From: SAR92 clade bacterium H231
Lineage (GTDB): Bacteria; Pseudomonadota; Gammaproteobacteria; Pseudomonadales; Porticoccaceae
Direction: 5' to 3'
DNA: 64,000 nucleotides
Assembly (NCBI GenBank): GCA_025153775.1
Contig: JAOALC010000003.1
Span: forward strand, 124,001-188,000
In this document: positions 7,072 through 18,935 of the stretch, piece by piece
How positions within the stretch are numbered: the first letter of the stretch is position 1
Layout of the letters: each line of letters begins with the position of its first letter
The notes under the pieces: generated by a model
Told to the model about the DNA's origin: nothing
The model's database searches: none
Seen by the model: only the letters and a program-made list of their open reading frames with translations
Program-made: the position numbers and the translations under genes

Positions 7072-10000
7072 ATGGCTTACTCCTTCACTGAGAAGAAACG
7101 TATCCGCAAGAATTTTGGCAAGCTGCCAGATGTCATGGATTTGCCCTACTTGTTGGCAATTCAACTTGATTCCTATAAAAATTTTACGCAGACAGGTGTG
7201 TCGGTCGAAGACCGCATGAACACTGGTTTGCACGCGGCCCTGAACTCGATCTTTCCGATTGTAGGCTATTCAGGTCACGCCGCCCTTGAGTACGTCGACT
7301 ATGTTCTGGGCAAGCCCGCCTTTGACGTAGAGGAGTGTAAACTCCGCGGCGTAACTTTCTCGGTCCCGCTGCGGGTTCGAGTACGTCTGGTTATTTACGA
7401 TAAAGAATCGACTAACAAGGCCATCAAAGATATCCGTGAGCAGGAAGTCTACCTCGGCGAGATTCCGCTGATGACAGACAATGGCACCTTTATTATCAAT
7501 GGTACTGAGCGAGTTATTGTCTCTCAGCTCCATAGATCGCCCGGTGTTATCTTCGACCACGACAAAGGCAAGACCCATTCCTCTGGCAAGTTGCTGTATA
7601 CGGCCCGTGTTATTCCCTACCGCGGCTCCTGGCTGGACTTCGAGTTTGATCCCAAGGATCTGCTCTATGTGCGCATCGACCGTCGCCGCAAGTTGCCAGC
7701 GACTATTTTGCTGCGCGCCCTGGGCTATAACTCAGAAGAAATTCTTGAGAAGTTCTTCGACACCAGTATTTTCCATTACAAAAAAGAGACATTTACTCTG
7801 GAGCTGGATCCAGAGCGTCTGCGTGGTGAAATTGCCGCGTTTGATATTGTCGACAAAAAAGGTGGCGTGGTTGTAGAGAAAGGCCGTCGTATCACCGCTC
7901 GTCATATTCGCGAGCTAGAGAAAGGGAAGGTTACCAGCCTGCAGGTTACTGAGGAGTATATGCTGGGTCGTGCCTTGGCCAAGGATATTGCTGATCCAAA
8001 AACTGGCGAAATGCTGATTGAGTGTAATACCGAGATCACTGAAGAAAATCTGGCTCTAATTATTGAAGCCGGCATCACTGATATCGAAACCCTGTACACC
8101 AATGACTTGGATTGCGGTCCATTTATCTCTGATACATTGCGTGCCGATCCCTCTCGCACTCAGCTGGAAGCACTGGTAGAGATCTATCGAATGATGCGTC
8201 CGGGTGAGCCGCCGACTAAAGAGTCTGCAGAGAACCTGTTCTACAACCTGTTCTTTAATTTAGAGCGTTATGATCTATCATCTGTAGGTCGCATGAAGTT
8301 CAACCGTCGTCTGGATCGAGATGCGGAGCAGGGTGCGGGCGTACTCTATGACGAGCGTTACTTCTCTATGCAGAAGACCGACGAGGCCAAAGAGCTGCTC
8401 GAGCAGTTTGGCGATGCCTCTGATATCTCTGATGTAATGAAGACCCTGATCAATATCCGAAACGGTAAAGGTTCAGTCGACGATATAGACCACCTGGGTA
8501 ACCGCCGTATTCGCTCCGTGGGCGAAATGGCAGAAAACCAGTTCCGTGTAGGCCTGGTGCGTGTTGAGCGCGCTGTAAAAGAGCGTCTGGGTGTTGCTGA
8601 ATCCGAAGGCCTGATGCCTCAGGATCTGGTCAATGCCAAGCCCGTTGCTGCCGCCATGAAAGAGTTCTTTGGCTCAAGCCAGCTGTCGCAGTTTATGGAT
8701 CAGAACAACCCGCTGTCGGAAGTGACTCACAAGCGTCGAGTCTCTGCTCTGGGGCCCGGTGGTCTGACCCGTGAGCGCGCAGGCTTTGAAGTTCGCGATG
8801 TACACCCGACTCACTATGGTCGCGTCTGTCCTATTGAAACGCCGGAAGGGCCAAACATTGGTCTGATCAACTCCCTGGCAACCTATGCGCGCACCAACAA
8901 CTACGGCTTTATTGAAACGCCTTACCGCAAAGTAAGCAAAGGCAAAGTCAGTTCAGATATAGAGTATCTGTCGGCGATCAATGAGTCACAGTATGTGATT
9001 GCTCAGGCATCTGCAGAAATTAACAAGAAGGGTGAGTTTGTTGAAGATATGGTGGCAGTGCGTCACCTCAATGAATTCACTGTTAAGTCGCCAGAAGAAA
9101 TTGACTATATGGATGTGTCGCCACGTCAGGTTGTATCGGTGGCTGCCTCTCTGATTCCGTTCCTAGAGCACGATGATGCTAACCGAGCTCTGATGGGTTC
9201 CAACATGCAGCGTCAAGCTGTACCCACATTGCGCGCCGAGGCGCCTCTGGTAGGTACTGGTATTGAGCGCACTGTAGCCAGTGACTCAGGTGTCTGTGAA
9301 GTTGCCAAGCGCGGCGGTGTTATTGAAAGCGTCGATGCTGGTCGTATCGTGGTTCGAGTCAATGACTCAGAAATTGAAACCGGTGAAGCTGGTGTAGATA
9401 TCTATAACCTCACCAAGTACACCAGATCAAATCAGAACACCTGCATCAACCAGCGTCCTATAGTCAAACAGGGCGACCAGGTACTGCGCGGCGATGTACT
9501 GGCCGATGGTCCGTCTGTAGATCTGGGTGAGCTGGCTCTGGGGCAAAATATGCGCATCGCGTTTATGCCTTGGAATGGTTACAACTTCGAAGATTCGATT
9601 CTGATTTCTGAGCGTGTTGTTCAGGAAGATCGCTTTACAACCATTCATATCCAGGAGCTAACCTGTGTTGCTCGCGACACCAAGTTGGGCTCTGAAGAAA
9701 TCACTGCAGATATTCCCAATGTGGGTGAAGTGGCACTGGCTCGACTCGATGAGTCTGGCATAGTTCACATAGGTGCTGAGGTTTCTGCTGGAGATATCCT
9801 TGTGGGCAAGGTAACGCCTAAAGGTGAGACCCAGCTGACTCCGGAAGAAAAACTCTTGCGAGCCATCTTTGGTGAGAAAGCATCTGATGTTAAAGATACC
9901 TCGCTGCGCGTTCCAAGCAGCATCAAAGGTACTGTTATTAACGTTCAGGTGTTCACCCGCGACGGACTGGACAAGGATCAGCGTTCACTAGATATAGAGC

Positions 10001-11214
10001 GCGCCGAGCTGGACCAATATCGCAAAGATCTCAACGACGAGTACCGCATTGTTGAAAATGCCACTCTCGGACGTCTATTCAGTGCGCTGGTTGGCGGCAA
10101 GGTTGTCAAAGCAGAGGGCCTGAAGAAAGGTGCTGAGCTGACCGCTGATGCGGTTGCCGACTACAGTGCTGATGACTGGTTTGCTATTCGTATGGACAAG
10201 GCTGAGCTGAATGATCAGATAGCTGCGGCTCAGGCTCAGTTAGCTGATCGCCGCGTCAACCTTGATGAGCGTTTCGAAGAGAAGCGAGGCAAGTTGCAGA
10301 GCGGAGACGATCTGGCTCCTGGTGTTCTGAAAACCGTTAAGGTTTATCTGGCAGTTAAGCGTCGTATCCAGCCTGGTGACAAGATGGCTGGTCGTCACGG
10401 TAACAAAGGTGTTATCTCTGTTATCAAGCCTGTAGAAGATATGCCCTACGACGAGAATGGTGACACTGTAGACATAGTTCTAAATCCATTGGGCGTTCCA
10501 TCGCGAATGAACGTGGGTCAGGTTCTTGAGACTCATATGGGTATGGCAGCTAAGGGTCTGGGCGTTAAGATTGACGCCATGATCAAGGCTCAGTCTAAAG
10601 CCGCAGAGATTCGCAAGTTCCTGCAGGAAGTCTACGATGTTGGCGATACTGTCTATGGTACCGACCTCAAAGAACTTAGTGATGCTGAGGTGTTGGAACT
10701 GGCGGCTAATCTGCGCAAAGGTGTTCCAATTGCGACTCCGGTATTTGACGGCGCTAACGAAGTTGAGCTGAAGAAAATGCTGACTCTGGCTGGGCTGTCC
10801 GATACTGGTCAGACCGAGTTATATGATGGGCGCACTGGCGACAAGTTTGACCGTCCAGTAACCGTCGGTTACATGTACATGCTCAAACTGAATCACCTGG
10901 TGGACGACAAGATGCACGCTCGTTCAACTGGTTCCTACAGCCTGGTTACTCAGCAGCCGCTGGGTGGTAAGGCGCAGTTTGGTGGTCAGCGATTTGGTGA
11001 GATGGAAGTCTGGGCGTTGGAGGCATATGGTGCCGCTTACACCCTGCAGGAAATGCTTACCGTCAAATCCGATGACGTTGCAGGCCGTACTAAGATGTAT
11101 AAAAACATCGTGGACGGCGATCACCGAATGGAGCCTGGCATGCCAGAATCATTCAACGTGTTGGTTAAAGAGGTTCGCTCTCTTGGTATCAACATGGAAT
11201 TGGAAAACGAATAA
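7072..11214 (+). CDS. rpoB: RNA polymerase subunit beta
   Basis: Catalytic-core subunit of RNA polymerase. Length is 1380 residues (E. coli 1342). The rifampicin-site cluster around residues 533-570 reads [17 protein letters not shown] then [14 protein letters not shown], with the wild-type Ser, Gln, Asp, His and Ser contacts, so no resistance change is visible. The active-site region [13 protein letters not shown] is present and the C-terminal domain ends MELENE. The start has GAGGA upstream and fits [19 protein letters not shown]. It is cotranscribed with rpoC, 70 bases downstream. Confidence 0.99.
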   Translation: MAYSFTEKKRIRKNFGKLPDVMDLPYLLAIQLDSYKNFTQTGVSVEDRMNTGLHAALNSIFPIVGYSGHAALEYVDYVLGKPAFDVEECKLRGVTFSVPLRVRVRLVIYDKESTNKAIKDIREQEVYLGEIPLMTDNGTFIINGTERVIVSQLHRSPGVIFDHDKGKTHSSGKLLYTARVIPYRGSWLDFEFDPKDLLYVRIDRRRKLPATILLRALGYNSEEILEKFFDTSIFHYKKETFTLELDPERLRGEIAAFDIVDKKGGVVVEKGRRITARHIRELEKGKVTSLQVTEEYMLGRALAKDIADPKTGEMLIECNTEITEENLALIIEAGITDIETLYTNDLDCGPFISDTLRADPSRTQLEALVEIYRMMRPGEPPTKESAENLFYNLFFNLERYDLSSVGRMKFNRRLDRDAEQGAGVLYDERYFSMQKTDEAKELLEQFGDASDISDVMKTLINIRNGKGSVDDIDHLGNRRIRSVGEMAENQFRVGLVRVERAVKERLGVAESEGLMPQDLVNAKPVAAAMKEFFGSSQLSQFMDQNNPLSEVTHKRRVSALGPGGLTRERAGFEVRDVHPTHYGRVCPIETPEGPNIGLINSLATYARTNNYGFIETPYRKVSKGKVSSDIEYLSAINESQYVIAQASAEINKKGEFVEDMVAVRHLNEFTVKSPEEIDYMDVSPRQVVSVAASLIPFLEHDDANRALMGSNMQRQAVPTLRAEAPLVGTGIERTVASDSGVCEVAKRGGVIESVDAGRIVVRVNDSEIETGEAGVDIYNLTKYTRSNQNTCINQRPIVKQGDQVLRGDVLADGPSVDLGELALGQNMRIAFMPWNGYNFEDSILISERVVQEDRFTTIHIQELTCVARDTKLGSEEITADIPNVGEVALARLDESGIVHIGAEVSAGDILVGKVTPKGETQLTPEEKLLRAIFGEKASDVKDTSLRVPSSIKGTVINVQVFTRDGLDKDQRSLDIERAELDQYRKDLNDEYRIVENATLGRLFSALVGGKVVKAEGLKKGAELTADAVADYSADDWFAIRMDKAELNDQIAAAQAQLADRRVNLDERFEEKRGKLQSGDDLAPGVLKTVKVYLAVKRRIQPGDKMAGRHGNKGVISVIKPVEDMPYDENGDTVDIVLNPLGVPSRMNVGQVLETHMGMAAKGLGVKIDAMIKAQSKAAEIRKFLQEVYDVGDTVYGTDLKELSDAEVLELAANLRKGVPIATPVFDGANEVELKKMLTLAGLSDTGQTELYDGRTGDKFDRPVTVGYMYMLKLNHLVDDKMHARSTGSYSLVTQQPLGGKAQFGGQRFGEMEVWALEAYGAAYTLQEMLTVKSDDVAGRTKMYKNIVDGDHRMEPGMPESFNVLVKEVRSLGINMELENE

Positions 11215-11284
11215 GCGCGGTATTGCTTACTGATGGCCGGGGCCTTAAACAGCCTCGGCAAACCCAGTTACTGGAGGAAAAGCC

Positions 11285-14200
11285 TTGAAGGATTTAGTCA
11301 ACCTACTCAAGCAGCAAGAGCAAAACACTGAATTCGATAATATTCGAATTAGTCTCGCATCACCTGAAATGATCCGATCCTGGTCATTTGGTGAGGTTAA
11401 AAAGCCCGAGACCATAAACTACCGTACCTTTAAGCCAGAGCGCGAAGGCCTTTTCTGTGCCAAAATTTTTGGACCTGTAAAAGACTACGAATGTCTCTGT
11501 GGCAAGTACAAGCGCATGAAGCACAGAGGTATAGTCTGTGAGAAATGTGGCGTTGAAGTGACACTCACAAAAGTTCGTCGTGAGCGCATGGGCCATATTG
11601 AACTTGCCTGCCCGGTTGCTCATATCTGGTTTTTGAAATCACTGCCTTCGCGCATTGGTTTGATGCTGGACATGACATTGCGCGAAATTGAGCGCGTGCT
11701 GTATTTTGAATCCTATGTGGTAACAGACCCAGGTCTTACCACGCTGGAAAAAGGCCAGCTGTTAACCGACGAAGAATACTTTGAATCTCTGGAAGAATTC
11801 GGCGATGAATTTAAGGCGACTATGGGCGCCGAAGCGATTCAGGCGCTGCTCAAAGAGATCAGTCTGGAAGACGAGATTGCGGATATTCGCGAGGAGATCC
11901 CCAATACTAAGTCAGAGACCAAAATTAAGAAATTCTCCAAGCGACTCAAGCTGCTGGAAGCCTTTCATGGGTCTGGCAATAAGCCTGAGTGGATGGTGCT
12001 CGAAGCTCTGCCGGTTCTGCCGCCAGATCTGCGCCCGCTGGTACCACTGGACGGTGGTCGGTTCGCAACCTCAGATCTGAACGATCTGTATCGTCGCGTA
12101 ATCAACCGTAATAACCGTTTGAAGCGTCTATTAGAGCTCAGCGCACCAGATATTATTGTGCGCAACGAAAAGCGTATGCTGCAGGAATCTGTGGATGCGC
12201 TGCTGGATAACGGTCGTCGTGGTCGCGCCATCACTGGTTCCAACAAGCGTCCTCTGAAATCTCTCGCCGATATGATTAAAGGCAAGCAGGGTCGTTTCCG
12301 TCAGAATCTACTGGGCAAGCGAGTTGACTACTCTGGCCGATCTGTAATTGTGGTTGGTCCAACTCTGCGTCTTCATCAATGTGGTCTGCCCAAGCGTATG
12401 GCTCTGGAGCTGTTCAAGCCATTTATCTTTAGTAAGCTGGAACTGCGTGGTCTTGCGACTACCATTAAAGCTGCCAAGAAGATGGTTGAGCGTGAAGAAG
12501 CCGTGGTTTGGGATATTCTCGACGAAGTGATTCGCGAGCACCCAGTGTTACTTAACCGTGCACCTACACTTCACCGTCTGGGTATTCAGGCGTTTGAGCC
12601 GGTACTTATCGAAGGCAAAGCGATTCAGCTGCACCCATTGGTTTGTGCCGCCTACAACGCTGACTTCGATGGCGATCAGATGGCCGTTCACGTGCCTCTG
12701 ACCATCGAAGCGCAGATGGAATCTCGCGCCCTGATGATGTCGACCAACAATATTTTGTCGCCCGCTTCCGGTGAGCCGATTATTGTGCCTTCGCAAGACG
12801 TGGTCTTGGGTCTGTACTATATGACTCGCCACAAAGTGAACGCCCGTGGCGAAGGTATGGTATTTGCCGATGGCCGTGAGGTATCTCGCGCCTACTACAG
12901 TGGTGCTGCAGAACTGCAAGCCCGGGTAAAGGTTCGCATCAAGGAAATCCTGGTTGATGAAGTCACTGAAGAGCGCACTGAGACTACCAGTCTGGTAGAG
13001 ACCACTATAGGTCGCGCCCTGCTGTGGGAAATTGTTCCTGCTGGCCTGCCCTTTGAGCTGGTCAACAAGCCCATGGTCAAGAAAGCTATTTCGACGGTAA
13101 TCAACGAGTGCTACCGCCGTGTCGGTCTTAAAGACACAGTGATCTTTGCCGACCAGTTGATGTACACCGGTTTCGATTTCTCAACCCGCTCTGGCGCATC
13201 CATTGGTGTTAACGATTTTGTTATCCCAGATGACAAGCACGACATTATTGCCGGCGCTGACGAACAGGTTCGTGAGATCGAAAGCCAGTTCGCCTCTGGT
13301 CTTGTGACCCAGGGCGAAAAATACAACAAGGTAATCGATATCTGGTCCCAGGCTAATGATCGGGTTGCCAAGTCTATGATGCAAGGTATCAGCACAGAGA
13401 GTGTTATCAATAAAGAGGGTGAGGAAGAGCAACAGGATTCCTTTAACTCCGTCTTTATCATGGCCGACTCTGGTGCTCGTGGTTCCCCTGCTCAGATTAG
13501 ACAGCTGGCTGGTATGCGTGGCCTGATGGCTCGACCAGATGGCTCGATTATTGAAACGCCCATTACCGCCAACTTCCGTGAGGGGCTGAGTGTACTTCAG
13601 TACTTTATCTCCACCCACGGTGCTCGTAAGGGTCTGGCGGATACTGCACTGAAAACAGCTAACTCCGGTTATCTGACCCGTCGTCTGGTGGATGTATCTC
13701 AGGACGTAGTGGTAACAGAAGTAGACTGTGGCACTACAGAAGGCCTGCTGATGGCACCTGTTATTGAGGGTGGCGATATTATCTCCTCTCTGGGTGATCG
13801 TATCCTGGGTCGTATTGTTGCTCAGGACGTGCTCAAGCCAGGTAGCGATGAAATTGCTGTTCCCGCCGGCACCATGATTGACGAGCAATGGGTTGTGCGC
13901 ATTGAGATGATGAGCATCGACGAAGTTGTGGTGCGCTCACCAATTACCTGTGAAGTAACTCACGGTATCTGTTCCGCCTGTTACGGTCGTGACCTGGCTC
14001 GTGGACACAGAGTGAACCAGGGTGAAGCAGTGGGTGTTATCGCTGCTCAGTCCATTGGTGAGCCAGGTACCCAGCTGACTATGCGTACCTTCCACATTGG
14101 TGGTGCTGCATCTCGTGCCTCTGCGGTAGACAGTGTAAAAGTTAAGCAGGACGGTGTTGTGCGTCTGATTAACCTCAAGACAGTGCAGAACAAGGCTAAG

Positions 14201-15511
14201 AATCTGGTTGCTGTATCTCGTTCAGGCGAGTTGGCAATTGCCGATGAAAACGGTCGCGAGCGCGAGCGTTACAAGTTGCCCTACGGTGCCGTGATTAAAG
14301 TTAAAGATGGCTCTAAGGTTGCCGCTGGTGACGTGATTGCCAACTGGGATCCGCACACTCACCCAATCGTGACAGAAGTGGCCGGTAAGGTTGCCTTCTC
14401 AGGAATGGAAGAGGGGCTTAGCATCCGTCAGCAGACTGATGATATGACCGGTCTGACCAGCATTTCGATCATAGATCCAAACGAGCGTCCGGCCGCAGGT
14501 AAAGACCTGAAGCCAATGATCACATTGACCGATAAGAAGGGTAAGGAATTAATTTTCCCCAACTCAACAGTTCCTGCTCACTACCCACTGCCTGCTAACG
14601 CAAGTATTAACGTAGTGGATGGCGATACTATTGATATTGGTCAGATTATTGCTCGTATACCGCAAGAGTCTGGTGGTACCAAAGATATTACTGGTGGTCT
14701 GCCGCGAGTTGCCGATCTGTTTGAAGCTCGCAAGCCAAAGGATCCTGCGATTCTGGCTGAGATCACAGGTACAGTGACTCTGGGTAAAGAGACCAAGGGC
14801 AAGTTGAGACTGGTTATTACTCCAGACGATGGTCAGCCACTGCCAAACGGCAAGCTGCACTATGAAGAGCTGATTCCCAAGTGGCGTACTCTGGGCGTGT
14901 TCGAAGGTGAGCACGTTGAGAAAGGCGAGGTTATCTCTGATGGACCTCCTACTCCACACGATATTTTGCGACTCAAGGGTATCAGCGAGCTGGCCAAGTA
15001 TATAGTTAACGAGATCCAGGACGTCTACCGTCTGCAGGGTGTAAAAATCAATGATAAACACATTGAAGTTATCACCCGTCAGATGCTGCGCAAAGTAGAG
15101 ATCACCGATATGGGTGACTCCTCATTGATCCGTGGCGAGCAGGTAGACTACCGACGTCTGCTGGAAGAGAACGAGCGCCTGCGTCAAGAAGGCTTGCAGC
15201 CCGCGAAGTTTGAGCGACAGTTGCTGGGTATTACCAAAGCCTCACTGGTTACCGACAGCTTTATCTCGGCAGCTTCTTTCCAGGAGACCACGCGAGTGCT
15301 CACCGAAGCTGCGGTTACTGGCAAAGCCGATCCGCTGCGCGGCCTGAAAGAAAATGTTGTTGTGGGTCGTTTGATCCCAGCTGGTACAGGTCTGGCCTAC
15401 CATGCTCAGCGCAAGCAAGAGCGTGCGACCAAGGAAGATATGGCAATGACTGCGGCTGATGTTGAAGCGGCACTGAGCGAGGCCTTAAGCGCCGATCTCA
15501 CTGAAGAATAA
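11285..15511 (+). CDS. rpoC: RNA polymerase subunit beta'
   Basis: Largest subunit of RNA polymerase, 1408 residues. The N-terminal zinc site is ECLCGKYK with CEKCG (about residues 70-90), the catalytic Mg-binding loop is NADFDGDQM (about 456-465), and the second zinc cluster lies in [19 protein letters not shown] before the trigger-loop region [21 protein letters not shown]. The start codon is TTG, preceded by [18 protein letters not shown] fits the family N terminus and no ATG is closer to the expected start. Confidence 0.99.
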   Translation: MKDLVNLLKQQEQNTEFDNIRISLASPEMIRSWSFGEVKKPETINYRTFKPEREGLFCAKIFGPVKDYECLCGKYKRMKHRGIVCEKCGVEVTLTKVRRERMGHIELACPVAHIWFLKSLPSRIGLMLDMTLREIERVLYFESYVVTDPGLTTLEKGQLLTDEEYFESLEEFGDEFKATMGAEAIQALLKEISLEDEIADIREEIPNTKSETKIKKFSKRLKLLEAFHGSGNKPEWMVLEALPVLPPDLRPLVPLDGGRFATSDLNDLYRRVINRNNRLKRLLELSAPDIIVRNEKRMLQESVDALLDNGRRGRAITGSNKRPLKSLADMIKGKQGRFRQNLLGKRVDYSGRSVIVVGPTLRLHQCGLPKRMALELFKPFIFSKLELRGLATTIKAAKKMVEREEAVVWDILDEVIREHPVLLNRAPTLHRLGIQAFEPVLIEGKAIQLHPLVCAAYNADFDGDQMAVHVPLTIEAQMESRALMMSTNNILSPASGEPIIVPSQDVVLGLYYMTRHKVNARGEGMVFADGREVSRAYYSGAAELQARVKVRIKEILVDEVTEERTETTSLVETTIGRALLWEIVPAGLPFELVNKPMVKKAISTVINECYRRVGLKDTVIFADQLMYTGFDFSTRSGASIGVNDFVIPDDKHDIIAGADEQVREIESQFASGLVTQGEKYNKVIDIWSQANDRVAKSMMQGISTESVINKEGEEEQQDSFNSVFIMADSGARGSPAQIRQLAGMRGLMARPDGSIIETPITANFREGLSVLQYFISTHGARKGLADTALKTANSGYLTRRLVDVSQDVVVTEVDCGTTEGLLMAPVIEGGDIISSLGDRILGRIVAQDVLKPGSDEIAVPAGTMIDEQWVVRIEMMSIDEVVVRSPITCEVTHGICSACYGRDLARGHRVNQGEAVGVIAAQSIGEPGTQLTMRTFHIGGAASRASAVDSVKVKQDGVVRLINLKTVQNKAKNLVAVSRSGELAIADENGRERERYKLPYGAVIKVKDGSKVAAGDVIANWDPHTHPIVTEVAGKVAFSGMEEGLSIRQQTDDMTGLTSISIIDPNERPAAGKDLKPMITLTDKKGKELIFPNSTVPAHYPLPANASINVVDGDTIDIGQIIARIPQESGGTKDITGGLPRVADLFEARKPKDPAILAEITGTVTLGKETKGKLRLVITPDDGQPLPNGKLHYEELIPKWRTLGVFEGEHVEKGEVISDGPPTPHDILRLKGISELAKYIVNEIQDVYRLQGVKINDKHIEVITRQMLRKVEITDMGDSSLIRGEQVDYRRLLEENERLRQEGLQPAKFERQLLGITKASLVTDSFISAASFQETTRVLTEAAVTGKADPLRGLKENVVVGRLIPAGTGLAYHAQRKQERATKEDMAMTAADVEAALSEALSADLTEE

Positions 15512-15520
15512 GGGCAGATT

Positions 15521-15564
15521 GCCGGTATTTTGCCAGTTACCTACTGGGTAATGGCAATGCCGGC
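15521..15564 (+). repeat. Long imperfect hairpin ending at the str promoter -35 box
   Basis: GCCGGTATT-TTGCCA-GTTACC faces GGTAA-TGGCAA-TGCCGGC around a short TACT loop, a roughly 18-pair stem with small bulges. It starts nine bases after the rpoC stop and ends one base before TTGACT of the str promoter. No T run follows. It may be the 3' end structure of the rpoBC mRNA or a regulatory site. Confidence 0.55.
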
Positions 15565-15593
15565 TTGACTCCCGGATGTGCGGTACTTAGAAT
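15565..15593 (+). promoter_or_regulatory. Sigma70 promoter of the str operon
   Basis: TTGACT (15565-15570), exactly 17 bases, TAGAAT (15588-15593), then GCCGCTCCCTTTT. The GC-rich discriminator is typical of stringently controlled promoters. It lies about 100 bases upstream of rpsL. Confidence 0.8.
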
Positions 15594-15691
15594 GCCGCTC
15601 CCTTTTGGATCTCAAGGCTGGTATAGCTGAAAGATTCAAGGAATGTATGGCCTTCCCAGGAAGGTAATTTTTATTTTTGGAGAAAAATTGC

Positions 15692-16063
15692 ATGGCAACG
15701 ATCAACCAGTTGGTTCGTAAGCCGAGAAAGCGCAAAGTCAGTAAAAGTGACGTACCAGCACTGCAGGCCTGTCCGCAGCGTCGTGGTGTATGTACCCGCG
15801 TTTACACAACTACTCCCAAGAAGCCAAACTCTGCATTGCGTAAAGTATGTCGTGTTCGTCTCACCAGTGGTTTTGAAGTTACTTCATACATTGGTGGTGA
15901 GGGTCACAACCTGCAAGAGCACAGCGTTGTTTTGATTCGTGGCGGTCGTGTAAAAGATCTTCCAGGTGTTCGCTACCATACGGTACGCGGTACTTTGGAT
16001 ACAGCGGGTGTAAACGGTCGTACTAAGCGTCGTTCTAAGTATGGTACTAAGCGTCCTAAATAA
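15692..16063 (+). CDS. rpsL: 30S ribosomal protein S12
   Basis: Decoding-centre protein. It starts [15 protein letters not shown], 123 residues, normal length. Start chosen by homology; an in-frame ATG five codons upstream would add foreign residues. [13 protein letters not shown] and [16 protein letters not shown] carry the two lysines (about 43 and 88) where streptomycin-resistance changes arise; both are wild type. First gene of the str operon after its own promoter. Confidence 0.98.
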   Translation: MATINQLVRKPRKRKVSKSDVPALQACPQRRGVCTRVYTTTPKKPNSALRKVCRVRLTSGFEVTSYIGGEGHNLQEHSVVLIRGGRVKDLPGVRYHTVRGTLDTAGVNGRTKRRSKYGTKRPK

Positions 16064-16166
16064 GGGCTTTAGTAGTTTAGATCGAGCAGTTGCGTAACAA
16101 TCGGTAATACAACCAAGTAAGGCTAGGGCCTATCCCTAGAACAAACCTGAAGAGAAGGGCAATACG

Positions 16167-16637
16167 ATGCCAAGAAGAAGAGTAGCAGCGAAGCGTGAAA
16201 TTCTGCCAGACCCCAAGTTTGGCAATATCACGCTAGCTAAGTTTATGAACCACGTTATGGTCAGCGGCAAGAAGTCAGTTGCTGAGCGGATTGTTTACGG
16301 TGCACTGGATATAGTTGAAGAGCGCCTAAAAAAGAGTCCCGTGGAAGTATTTGAAGAAGCTTTAGATAACGTAGCTCCACTGGTCGAGGTTAAGTCTCGC
16401 CGTGTTGGTGGTGCCACTTATCAGGTACCAGTTGAAGTACGTCCATCGCGACGCACAGCACTGGCAATGCGCTGGCTCGTGGATTACGCACGTGCTCGCG
16501 GAGAGAAGTCCATGGCTCAGCGCCTGGCTGGCGAACTGATCGATGCAGTTCAAAGCAAAGGTGGAGCTGTTAAGAAACGTGAAGACGTGCATCGCATGGC
16601 TGAAGCCAACAAGGCGTTCTCGCACTTCCGCTTCTAA
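16167..16637 (+). CDS. rpsG: 30S ribosomal protein S7
   Basis: Primary 16S rRNA-binding protein that organises the 30S head; in E. coli it also represses str operon translation. It starts [19 protein letters not shown], 156 residues; the conserved [23 protein letters not shown] segment is present. It lies 103 bases after rpsL and is followed by an attenuator-like hairpin before fusA. Confidence 0.98.
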   Translation: MPRRRVAAKREILPDPKFGNITLAKFMNHVMVSGKKSVAERIVYGALDIVEERLKKSPVEVFEEALDNVAPLVEVKSRRVGGATYQVPVEVRPSRRTALAMRWLVDYARARGEKSMAQRLAGELIDAVQSKGGAVKKREDVHRMAEANKAFSHFRF

Positions 16638-16664
16638 TAGGAAAAAGTTTTATTTGATCCTATC

Positions 16665-16699
16665 GCGAAAAGGTGGCTTTAATAGCCGCCTTTTTTCGC
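16665..16699 (+). terminator. Terminator-like hairpin between rpsG and fusA
   Basis: GGTGGCT pairs with AGCCGCC (one G-U) over a five-base loop and is followed by TTTTTT; flanking GCGAAAA and TTTTTTCGC can lengthen the stem. No convincing promoter lies between it and fusA, so partial readthrough is the likely mode of fusA expression. Confidence 0.6.
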
Positions 16700-16721
16700 T
16701 TTAAACAAAAGGAAAAATACA

Positions 16722-18824
16722 TTGGCTCGCAAGACTCCAATCAGTCGCTATCGCAATATAGGCATCTGCGCTCATGTAGATGCAGGCAAAACCACCACTA
16801 CAGAGCGTGTTCTGTTCTATACAGGCATGTCCCATAAGATTGGTGAGGTACATGATGGTGCCGCCACTATGGACTGGATGGAGCAGGAGCAGGAGCGTGG
16901 CATTACCATCACTTCGGCTGCCACAACCTGCTTTTGGAAAGGAATGGATGCGCAGTTTGAAGATCACCGAATCAATATTATCGATACTCCCGGGCACGTC
17001 GATTTTACTATTGAAGTAGAGCGTTCATTGCGCGTGCTGGACGGTGCCGTGGTGGTTCTCTGCGGGTCCTCAGGCGTGCAGCCGCAGACCGAAACCGTTT
17101 GGCGTCAGGCCAACAAATACGAAGTGCCACGTATGGTATTCGTCAACAAGATGGACCGCGCTGGCGCCGACTATATGATGGTGGTTGAGCAGCTAAAAGA
17201 GCGCCTGGGTGCAGTTCCTGTGCCATTGCAAATGACCATTGGCGCTGAGGAAAACTTCAAAGGCCTGGTAGACCTGGTCAAAATGAAAGCTATTCTCTGG
17301 AATGAAGCAGATCAGGGCATGACTTTTGACTATGCTGAGATTCCTGCTGATATTGCCGATGAATGCGCCCAGATGCACGAGCATTTGGTAGAGTCGGCCG
17401 CCGAAGCTAATGACGAATTGATGGAGAAGTACCTCGAGACCGAGAGCCTGAGCGAAGAAGAGATAAAGCAGGGTTTGCGTATTCGCACCCTAGCTAATGA
17501 GATTGTCCCAGTGTTGGGGGGCTCGGCTTTTAAGAATAAAGGTGTCCAGGCCATGCTCGATGCGGTGGTTGAATATTTGCCCTCACCAACCGAGGTAAAA
17601 GCCATTGAAGGGGATTTGGATAATGGTGAGCGCGCCACTCGCAGTGCTGATGATGCCGCGCCATTTGCAGCGCTGGCTTTCAAGATCGCCACCGATCCCT
17701 TTGTGGGTACGCTAACCTTTATGCGAGTGTACTCTGGCACCCTTGAGAGTGGCACAGCAGTGTATAACTCAGTCAAGCAAAAGCGCGAGCGCGTTGGTCG
17801 TATGGTGCAGATGCACTCTAATAGCCGCGAAGAGATCAAACAGGTTTTGGCTGGAGATATTGCTGCAGCCATCGGCCTCAAAGATACCACTACGGGTGAC
17901 ACGCTCTGTGCCGAGAGCGATAAAATTGTTCTAGAGCGCATGGAATTTCCCGAGCCAGTTATCTCCGTGGCTGTGGAGCCAAGATCTCAGGCAGACCAGG
18001 AAAAAATGGGCGTGGCGCTGGGTAAGTTAGCCCAGGAAGACCCCTCATTCCGGGTAAAGACCGACGAAGAGAGTGGACAAACCATCATCTCCGGCATGGG
18101 CGAATTGCACCTGGATATCCTAGTTGACCGTATGCGACGTGAGTTTGATGTGGAAGCCAATATAGGTAAGCCTCAAGTGGCCTATCGCGAAACCATTCAG
18201 AACGCTTGCGAGATTGAAGGCAAGTTTGTTCGCCAGTCTGGTGGCCGAGGTCAATATGGCCATGTATGGATTAAGTTCGAGCCCGCAGAAGACGCTGGTG
18301 CCGAAGGGCTAGAGTTTATTAACGAGGTCGTCGGTGGTTCTGTGCCCAGGGAATATATTCCAGCGGTATCCAAAGGTATCGAAGAGCAGATGCAAAACGG
18401 CATTTTGGCCGGATACCCGCTGTTGGGCATTAAGGCAACTCTCTACGATGGTTCATTCCACGATGTAGATTCATCTGAGATGGCATTTAAGATTGCTGGC
18501 TCACTGGCTACCAGAGACCTTAAAGATCATGGGGGTGCAGTATTGCTAGAGCCCATGATGAAAGTAGAGGTGGTGACTCCAGAAGATAATATGGGAGATG
18601 TTGTAGGTGACCTGAATCGCCGTCGCGGTATGATTCTGGGTATGGCCGACAGCCCAATGGGTAAGGTGGTTGATGCTGAGGTGCCCCTGGCTGAAATGTT
18701 TGGCTATGCGACAGATCTGCGTTCCGCTACCCAGGGTCGAGCGACCTTCACCATGGAGTTTGAGAAATATGCCGAAGCGCCCAAGAATGTGACTGAAGCG
18801 GTGATGGCTAAAAATATGGGCTAG
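16722..18824 (+). CDS. fusA: Elongation factor G
   Basis: GTPase that drives ribosomal translocation and, with RRF, recycling. Domain I carries [12 protein letters not shown] (P loop, about residue 17), DTPGHVDF and [10 protein letters not shown]. Domains II to V follow, including [14 protein letters not shown] in domain IV and [16 protein letters not shown] near the end. It has 700 residues (E. coli 704). The start codon is [21 protein letters not shown] matches the family N terminus and AAAGGAAAAAT upstream is a modest ribosome binding site. It is the last plus-strand gene of the str unit, because a second EF-G gene in reverse separates it from tuf. Confidence 0.98.
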   Translation: MARKTPISRYRNIGICAHVDAGKTTTTERVLFYTGMSHKIGEVHDGAATMDWMEQEQERGITITSAATTCFWKGMDAQFEDHRINIIDTPGHVDFTIEVERSLRVLDGAVVVLCGSSGVQPQTETVWRQANKYEVPRMVFVNKMDRAGADYMMVVEQLKERLGAVPVPLQMTIGAEENFKGLVDLVKMKAILWNEADQGMTFDYAEIPADIADECAQMHEHLVESAAEANDELMEKYLETESLSEEEIKQGLRIRTLANEIVPVLGGSAFKNKGVQAMLDAVVEYLPSPTEVKAIEGDLDNGERATRSADDAAPFAALAFKIATDPFVGTLTFMRVYSGTLESGTAVYNSVKQKRERVGRMVQMHSNSREEIKQVLAGDIAAAIGLKDTTTGDTLCAESDKIVLERMEFPEPVISVAVEPRSQADQEKMGVALGKLAQEDPSFRVKTDEESGQTIISGMGELHLDILVDRMRREFDVEANIGKPQVAYRETIQNACEIEGKFVRQSGGRGQYGHVWIKFEPAEDAGAEGLEFINEVVGGSVPREYIPAVSKGIEEQMQNGILAGYPLLGIKATLYDGSFHDVDSSEMAFKIAGSLATRDLKDHGGAVLLEPMMKVEVVTPEDNMGDVVGDLNRRRGMILGMADSPMGKVVDAEVPLAEMFGYATDLRSATQGRATFTMEFEKYAEAPKNVTEAVMAKNMG

Positions 18825-18881
18825 GATGCTCTTTTTACGCGAGTAGCTTCGTAGTCAACCGCTGTGAAAAGTCCGCACAAT

Positions 18882-18917
18882 AAAAAACCCCGCTGGTTTA
18901 CACCAGTGGGGTTTTTT
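18882..18917. terminator. Bidirectional terminator between fusA and fusA2
   Basis: AAAAAACCCCGCTGGT pairs with ACCAGTGGGGTTTTTT around a TTAC loop, with an A run on one side and a T run on the other. It therefore reads as an intrinsic terminator from both strands, fitting the convergent fusA and fusA2 genes. Confidence 0.92.
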
Positions 18918-18935
18918 GTGGCTTGAAGAAGCGGC

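Noticed and set aside
13181..13888. 235-codon minus-strand frame inside rpoC
   Set aside because: Antisense shadow of a strongly conserved coding region; no protein features and no ribosome binding site.
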